The notes beneath the pieces were generated by a model. That model was not told the origin of the DNA and did no database searches. It saw only the letters and a program-made list of their open reading frames with translations. This document shows, one piece after another, positions 6,979 to 10,715 of a stretch of DNA of 10,715 nt. Location: contig QBMP01000121.1 in NCBI GenBank assembly GCA_003242115.1, positions 1,190 through 11,904 on the forward strand. The letters run 5' to 3'. The stretch's first letter is position 1; each line of letters starts with the position of its first letter. Origin of the DNA: Phormidesmis priestleyi. Lineage in GTDB: Bacteria; Cyanobacteriota; Cyanobacteriia; Phormidesmidales; Phormidesmidaceae. Both the position numbers and the translations under genes were made by a program.

Positions 6979-7303
6979 AACACAGCAACCGCTACTCTGT
7001 ATAGCTTACCCAGGGCAGGGGTGTAGCTAAAGTTGAGGAATCGCGCGGCTGCTCGCCAGCAATACGAGCCGGAAATTAGCGGCACCGAGTAGAAGTGACA
7101 ACTGACACTGTAAGCAGGTGATAGCGAAGCCTGCTAAGGGAAGCGTTTGCCTCGGGCTATTTTCTCCCACCCAAAATGGCCTGACGAAATAGCTAATCGA
7201 GCCATCAGCCGCTGTCAGCACCACTTTGATATTTCAAGCTGGAGATTGCCGGTTGACCGCTTGGCATCGACATCAGCCTTTAGCTTGTGACCGTGCTATC
7301 TAA
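6979..7303. other. 325-bp stretch with coding-like fragments, no intact gene
   Basis: On the minus strand one frame reads HKLKADVDAKRSTGNLQLEI (about 7285-7225) and stops. A second frame (7224-7027) continues with SYFVRPFWVGENSPRQTLPL and ends ASSRAIPQL. The change of frame between two protein-like pieces suggests a decayed gene lying just downstream of dinB, perhaps a transposase or other mobile-element gene. I do not recognise the family, and chance open frames are possible. A small hairpin (AGCAGG/CCTGCT) lies near 7113-7136. Confidence 0.25.
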
Positions 7304-8392
7304 TTACTCACGTTCACAACGGTCACTTGCTGACAAGTCCAGCGCTAGCTGCTGAAAGGACTGAGGATGAGCCAAGTTTGAGATTGTAATGCCTAGCAGC
7401 CTGACTGATCGATTGAGATCTAGATGTGCGGACAGTAAATCACGAGATAGCTGCAAGATCTCCGCTGGCTCTCGGATCAAACTGTCTCGCGTGCGACTGC
7501 GCGTAATCGTCTCGTAGTTACCGTATTTTATCTTCAGCGTCAGAGTGTAGCCGTAGCGTTTGTTCTCAGTTAGCCGTTGATGCACCTCTTGGGCAATCTT
7601 CACTAGCGCCGCCGCCATCTCATCAGGCTCTCGCAAATCTTCTGAAAAGCTGCGCTCCGCGCCAATTGACTTACGAAGCCGATGGGGATTGACCGGGCGG
7701 TTATCCTCAGCTCTGACGACCCAGTAGTAATAGTCTCCTGCTTTGCCAAACGTCGCTATCAGCCGCGCCCTGTCCCACTGCTTCAGGTCTGCGCCATTTT
7801 CGATACCTTGCGCCTTCATCTTTGCCGCTGTCGCGGGGCCAACGCCGTGAAACGCGGCGATCGGCAGCTGCTCTAAGAATGCTTCTGCCTGCGCTGGCGC
7901 TATCAAGGAAAGCCCGTCTGGCTTCTCTAGATCGGACGCAATTTTGGCCAGAAACTTATTGATAGAGACGCCCGCAGAGGCCGTCAGGTGCAAATTTGCT
8001 TGGATGCGGTGTTTGATTTGCTGTGCGATCGCCATCGCTGACCCGATGCCTAGCTTATCGACCGTCACATCTAGATAAGCCTCATCGAGAGAGAGCGGCT
8101 CCACTAGGTCTGTGTAGTCAAAAAATATCTTTCTAATCTCAGCCGACGCTGCTTTATAGGCATCAAAGCGAGGCGGCACGAACACGAGCTGCGGGCAGCG
8201 CATCAGGGCGCTGCGAGAGGGCATAGCCGAATGAATGCCAAATTGTCTGGCCTCGTAGCTAGCGGTCATCACCACTCCGCGCTGCTCGGGAGGCCCGCCT
8301 ACGGCCACCGGCTGACCGCGCAGCGATGGATCGTCTCTTTGCTCCACCGATGCATAAAAGGCATCCATGTCTACATGGATAATCTTTCTCAT
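7304..8392 (-). CDS. dinB: DNA polymerase IV (Y-family translesion polymerase)
   Basis: 362 aa, the normal length for this family, which copies past damaged template bases. The open frame extends upstream to a GTG at 8476, but the family start MRKIIHVDMDAFYASVE and a purine-rich AAAGAGAG just before it fix the ATG at 8390-8392. Catalytic metal ligands are visible as D8 in HVDMD and D103/E104 in SLDEAYLD; Tyr13 takes the steric-gate place that excludes ribonucleotides. YEARQFGI (46-53) is the usual fingers motif, and GVSINKFLAKIASD, the palm helix, is followed by the helix-hairpin-helix region (LPIAAFHGVGPATAAKM). The little-finger domain follows, and the C-terminal QLALDL matches the sliding-clamp-binding motif. 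Everything needed for activity appears present. No LexA-like box could be identified upstream. It stands between decayed fragments, consistent with accessory DNA. Confidence 0.96.
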   Translation of the reverse strand: MRKIIHVDMDAFYASVEQRDDPSLRGQPVAVGGPPEQRGVVMTASYEARQFGIHSAMPSRSALMRCPQLVFVPPRFDAYKAASAEIRKIFFDYTDLVEPLSLDEAYLDVTVDKLGIGSAMAIAQQIKHRIQANLHLTASAGVSINKFLAKIASDLEKPDGLSLIAPAQAEAFLEQLPIAAFHGVGPATAAKMKAQGIENGADLKQWDRARLIATFGKAGDYYYWVVRAEDNRPVNPHRLRKSIGAERSFSEDLREPDEMAAALVKIAQEVHQRLTENKRYGYTLTLKIKYGNYETITRSRTRDSLIREPAEILQLSRDLLSAHLDLNRSVRLLGITISNLAHPQSFQQLALDLSASDRCERE

Positions 8393-8501
8393 GCTCTCTT
8401 TAGAACGGGTCAATGGGGGCACCGAATAGACTGAAGCAAGTACGATCTCCATACCATTGTGAACGTTGAGTTGCACAGGCGAAACGTCTACCTGACCAAC
8501 A

Positions 8502-8657
8502 TCATCGATTCACCGTACTCATGTTGGCATAGCGATCGCCTACGGCAACGCCCTGCGGCGCAACGGCATCAATCCGGTCTAACTCAGCCTGAGACAGCGT
8601 AATCTCCACTGCCGCCGCATTTTCTTCCAGGCAGCTGCGCCGCTTGGTACCAGACAT
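8502..8657 (-). pseudogene. Aldo/keto reductase C-terminal remnant
   Basis: A 51-codon minus-strand frame reads MSGTKRRSCLEENAAAVEIT, then LSQAELDRIDAVAPQGVAVG and DRYANMSTVNR. This is the C-terminus of the aldo/keto reductase family: the PGTKR NADP-binding loop (here SGTKR), the ENxxA helix, the LSxxELxxID helix and the GxRY tail. A stop lies four codons before the ATG, and the codons beyond it (AETD, stop, AIA) still vaguely follow the family pattern, so the gene has decayed. The remaining roughly 270 residues, including the catalytic Asp-Tyr-Lys-His set, are absent. It ends 110 bp before dinB on the same strand. Confidence 0.75.
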
Positions 8658-8828
8658 TGCGATTGCTCAATCTGTCTCAGCCTATGATGCCTGCTAGGTC
8701 GAGCTATCGGAGCAATTATGTCTGCCTTTGGTAACAGCGGATCAAAAACTCATTCGGTCACTGGCAGGCACTGCCTACCAAATTCACTCCCTGCCTACGT
8801 TTTTGTCATCGCACCCCAGCGAATGACC
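8658..8828. other. Short spacer between the reductase remnant and traX
   Basis: No certain gene is present. A 44-codon plus-strand frame begins at ATG 8718 behind a good GGAG (8709-8712) and runs into the 3' end of the opposing TraX gene, but its product has no recognisable features. A small hairpin GGCAG-GCA-CTGCC lies within the spacer. Confidence 0.3.
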
Positions 8829-9440
8829 TCAGAGCAGTGCCAGCAGCGCTAGATGAACTGGGTAGAAGCCGTAAAACCAGCGAGCTTTGGGGCCACGCTG
8901 CCCCTTGAACGCAATAAACAACAGCGGCACAACGGTAGTTGGAAGCTGAAACGTTCCAGCATACCCTGCCCAAATCAGATGAAACCCAACCCAGACCAAC
9001 CACCATATGAGATGAGGGCGAAAATAGCGGATCAGCAGTATCAGAATGATACCGTAGCTACCGTAGCTGATGTTCAACGCTTCAGTGATGAGCGCTGCTG
9101 ATATCCACACTGGCAGCATCAACGCTGGGCGCTGCCGCGCCACTCTCAAACACACCAACCCTAAGAGCAACTGAAACAGAATATTCAGCTGCTGCGTGCC
9201 AAATGTGATCTGATAGATCGGCTGAGAGATCAGTCCTAGCAGCCCTAGCCGTAGTCCGTAGCGCCAGATATCTTTGGTGTGCGCTTCCCCCTGTATTAGC
9301 AGCCATATAAATAGTGGAAAGCTGACGCGCCCAATCACCCGCAGCCAATCAAGGTCGGGGTAGAACAGCACGCCGATATGATCCACCACCATAGTGAGCG
9401 CTGCAATAAGCTTGAAGTGATAGCTGGTGAGTCCAGTCAT
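8829..9440 (-). CDS. TraX family membrane protein
   Basis: An integral membrane protein of the TraX family, named after the F-plasmid protein that N-acetylates pilin; cyanobacterial members are usually uncharacterised. The family opening is clear: FKLIAALTMVVDHIG with Asp20 and His21 in the first helix, then RVIGRVSFPLFIWLLIQGEAHT and RYGLRLGLLGLISQPIY. I see about eight hydrophobic segments across 203 aa (near residues 10-26, 33-50, 60-76, 84-100, 106-122, 127-140, 143-161 and 167-178). The frame extends upstream to an ATG at 9503, but that start would sit 3 bp from the divergent gene's ATG and add a tail absent from typical members, so the Met at 9438-9440 is preferred. Family membership is confident; an acetyltransferase role and substrate are unproven, and no pilus genes are seen nearby. 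Confidence 0.9.
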   Translation of the reverse strand: MTGLTSYHFKLIAALTMVVDHIGVLFYPDLDWLRVIGRVSFPLFIWLLIQGEAHTKDIWRYGLRLGLLGLISQPIYQITFGTQQLNILFQLLLGLVCLRVARQRPALMLPVWISAALITEALNISYGSYGIILILLIRYFRPHLIWWLVWVGFHLIWAGYAGTFQLPTTVVPLLFIAFKGQRGPKARWFYGFYPVHLALLALL

Positions 9441-9494
9441 AGCGCAGGGTAGCATTGATAAAAATAGATACTGTTGTTTGATAGCTAGGCGCTC

Positions 9495-9499
9495 AGAGG
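9495..9499 (+). promoter_or_regulatory. Ribosome binding site of the EEP hydrolase gene
   Basis: AGAGG lies 7 nt before the ATG at 9507, ideal spacing. It fixes this start and makes the opposite-strand ATG at 9503 an unlikely start for the TraX gene. Confidence 0.7.
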
Positions 9500-9506
9500 C
9501 CATCTT

Positions 9507-10262
9507 ATGCTACGCATCGCCACCTGGAATGTGGAGCGTCCCAAACTGTCGGAAGCGACTCGCCGCGCCCGACTGCTCGAAGCCATGCAAACGATGCAGG
9601 CTGACATCTGGGTACTCACAGAAACCCATACCGCTCTCTCCCCTGGCTCAGGATTTACTGCGGTCACCTCTCAGGGCACAGACCGTCCCTGCGAACCCGG
9701 TGAAACCTGGGTCACTATCTGGTCTCGCTTTCCAATGCAGCCGGTTGATCACACCTCAGATTCATGCCGTGCGATCGCCGTGCGGATCACGCTACCCGGC
9801 GCTAAAGCCCTCATTGTCTATGGCACGGTGCTGCCGTGGCTGGGCAGCACCTGGCAAGGGATTCCGGCGGCGGGCGGCGCTGCCTTCTCAGCCGCACTGA
9901 CGGCGCAGCTCGCTGACTGGCGATCGCTTCAGCAGGACAATCCGGACTGTGATTTCATCCTGGCGGGTGACCTGAATCAGGATCTAAGCTCGTCTCACTA
10001 CTATGGTTCTAAAAAGAATCGGATTGCGCTCCAAAGCGCACTGCTAACAGCCAATCTTCAGTGCCTCACTGCCGCCGAGCTTGATCCGGTGCCGAAACAC
10101 GCCCCGAGCCATGCCTCCATAGACCATATCTGTATCAGCCAAGGGCTTACCCTTGTGCGCTCTACCGTGAGCTGGCCGATGTCTAACAGGCCGCAAAAAA
10201 ACCTCTCTGACCACTTTGGTGTCTTGGTTGAGTTGGGAAGCAATGCTAGTCTAGCAGTGTAA
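9507..10262 (+). CDS. Endonuclease/exonuclease/phosphatase family hydrolase
   Basis: 251 aa with the EEP fold signature of DNase I-like, metal-dependent phosphodiesterases. Motifs run in family order: ATWNVE (Asn8), LTET (Glu39 as metal ligand), GDLNQDL (Asp155 and Asn157), SIDHI (Asp206, His207) and SDHFGV (Asp235, His236 as general base). All expected catalytic residues are present and the length is normal for a single-domain member. There is no signal peptide or membrane helix, so it is probably cytosolic. Substrate cannot be told from sequence: DNA, RNA, phospholipid and inositol phosphate enzymes share this fold. It is transcribed away from traX, with about 66 bp between the preferred starts. 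Two HIP1 sites lie within it (9771 and 9920). Confidence 0.92.
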   Translation: MLRIATWNVERPKLSEATRRARLLEAMQTMQADIWVLTETHTALSPGSGFTAVTSQGTDRPCEPGETWVTIWSRFPMQPVDHTSDSCRAIAVRITLPGAKALIVYGTVLPWLGSTWQGIPAAGGAAFSAALTAQLADWRSLQQDNPDCDFILAGDLNQDLSSSHYYGSKKNRIALQSALLTANLQCLTAAELDPVPKHAPSHASIDHICISQGLTLVRSTVSWPMSNRPQKNLSDHFGVLVELGSNASLAV

Positions 10263-10375
10263 AAACAAGCCTTCATCGACTCATCACAGAAAAAATACGT
10301 AGCCACTTCTGCGCTTGTGTATCTCAGATAGTAGGCTGCGGCTAAACTGCGTCGTCTGTCGAGCACTGAAACGTC
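10263..10375. other. Intergenic spacer before the XRE gene
   Basis: 113 bp with no clear terminator. The AT-rich 5' part may hold the promoter of the following gene, but no convincing -35/-10 pair is seen. Confidence 0.3.
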
Positions 10376-10715
10376 ATGAACTTTGGACTAGCGTTCAACG
10401 AAACCATCAAAAAATACGGGTTGAAGGGCAGCGCGATCGCAGCAGCGGCAGACGTATCCGCGAGTATGGTTTCGCGCTTTAGAAGCGGTAAGGCCATCAA
10501 TACTGAAAGTTTAGAAAAGCTGATGGCGGTCTTGGAAGCAGAACCGCTCAGATACTTGCTAACGCATGTCGTCAACGCCATGCAGATACCACAAGACTCC
10601 GTTGCGCTAGCAGAGCTAATGAGCCATCTGGACAACAAAGAAACGGCTGCGCTACTATTTGCGCTTGCCGAAAAGGTTAGGCAAGAGGGAAAACCCAAGT
10701 CAGAGCCCAAAGTAT
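10376..10715 (+). CDS. XRE-type helix-turn-helix protein, 3' end outside window
   Basis: The frame opens at ATG 10376, immediately after an in-frame TGA (10367-10369), and stays open to the window end (113 codons). Residues 1-65 are a Cro/C1-type HTH: a first helix (FNETIKKYGL), then KGSAIAAAADVSASMVSRFR as the helix-turn-helix, then SGKAINTESLEKLMAVL. The following part (LRYLLTHVVNAMQIP, then AELMSHLDNKETAALLFALA) is helical and probably used for dimerisation. The ribosome site is poor (GAG 12 nt upstream). It likely regulates itself or nearby plasmid or island genes; the target is unknown. Ser rather than Gln at the turn and the basic RFRSGK recognition end fit DNA binding. Confidence 0.85.
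   Translation, partial: MNFGLAFNETIKKYGLKGSAIAAAADVSASMVSRFRSGKAINTESLEKLMAVLEAEPLRYLLTHVVNAMQIPQDSVALAELMSHLDNKETAALLFALAEKVRQEGKPKSEPKV

Noticed and set aside
8393..8476. Longer dinB start at GTG 8476
   Set aside because: DinB proteins begin with MRKIIHVDMD; the 28 extra codons have no support.
8718..8852. 44-codon plus-strand ORF behind a GGAG
   Set aside because: The ribosome site is good, but the product is featureless and it overlaps the 3' end of the TraX gene; kept only as a remark.
9441..9503. Longer TraX start at 9503
   Set aside because: It would leave 3 bp between two divergent start codons, lacks a ribosome site, and adds residues before the family's usual first helix.

Overview
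The window reads as cyanobacterial accessory DNA, most likely part of a plasmid or an integrated plasmid. Ten copies of the cyanobacterial HIP1 octamer GCGATCGC are present (starts at 440, 3506, 5738, 6555, 6913, 8025, 8532, 9771, 9920, 10433), against well under one expected by chance. The species cannot be named from the sequence alone.

Left part (1-2206): the C-terminal end of an unrecognised protein runs in from the left edge (2-697). It is followed by a gene-poor stretch carrying a degenerate echo of the neighbouring gene, then by an unrecognised 268-aa protein on the minus strand (962-1768), then by about 440 bp without a convincing gene.

Centre (2207-6098): this looks like a replication module. 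Two divergent genes flank a 622-bp non-coding region. The minus-strand gene (2207-3595) encodes a 462-aa protein with a C-terminal XRE-type helix-turn-helix and is the candidate initiator or copy-control protein. The plus-strand gene (4218-6098) encodes a 626-aa protein with the motif series of an archaeo-eukaryotic-type primase-polymerase (DxD, GLH, ELFP, RIPL) and a PriCT-like middle region. The DNA between them holds an array of composite iterons, TGATTACA-N7-CTAGARCC, whose half-sites keep a near-constant spacing, so it is the best candidate for the replication origin. One inverted TGATTACA lies just upstream of the presumed primase promoter.

Right of the module (6112-6954) is a minus-strand GIY-YIG nuclease-domain gene that can only be read by changing frame twice. 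Its second frame change coincides with a perfect 17-bp inverted repeat. After 325 bp of unclear DNA comes dinB (DNA polymerase IV, 7304-8392), then a 51-codon remnant of an aldo/keto reductase C-terminus (8502-8657), then a TraX-family membrane protein (8829-9440). Divergent from TraX is an endonuclease/exonuclease/phosphatase-family hydrolase (9507-10262). An XRE-type regulator (10376 onward) runs off the right edge.

Overall, a replicon core is surrounded by accessory genes and decaying gene pieces, as expected for a plasmid or genomic island. The most notable parts are the divergent primase/initiator pair with its composite iterons and the doubly frameshifted GIY-YIG gene.
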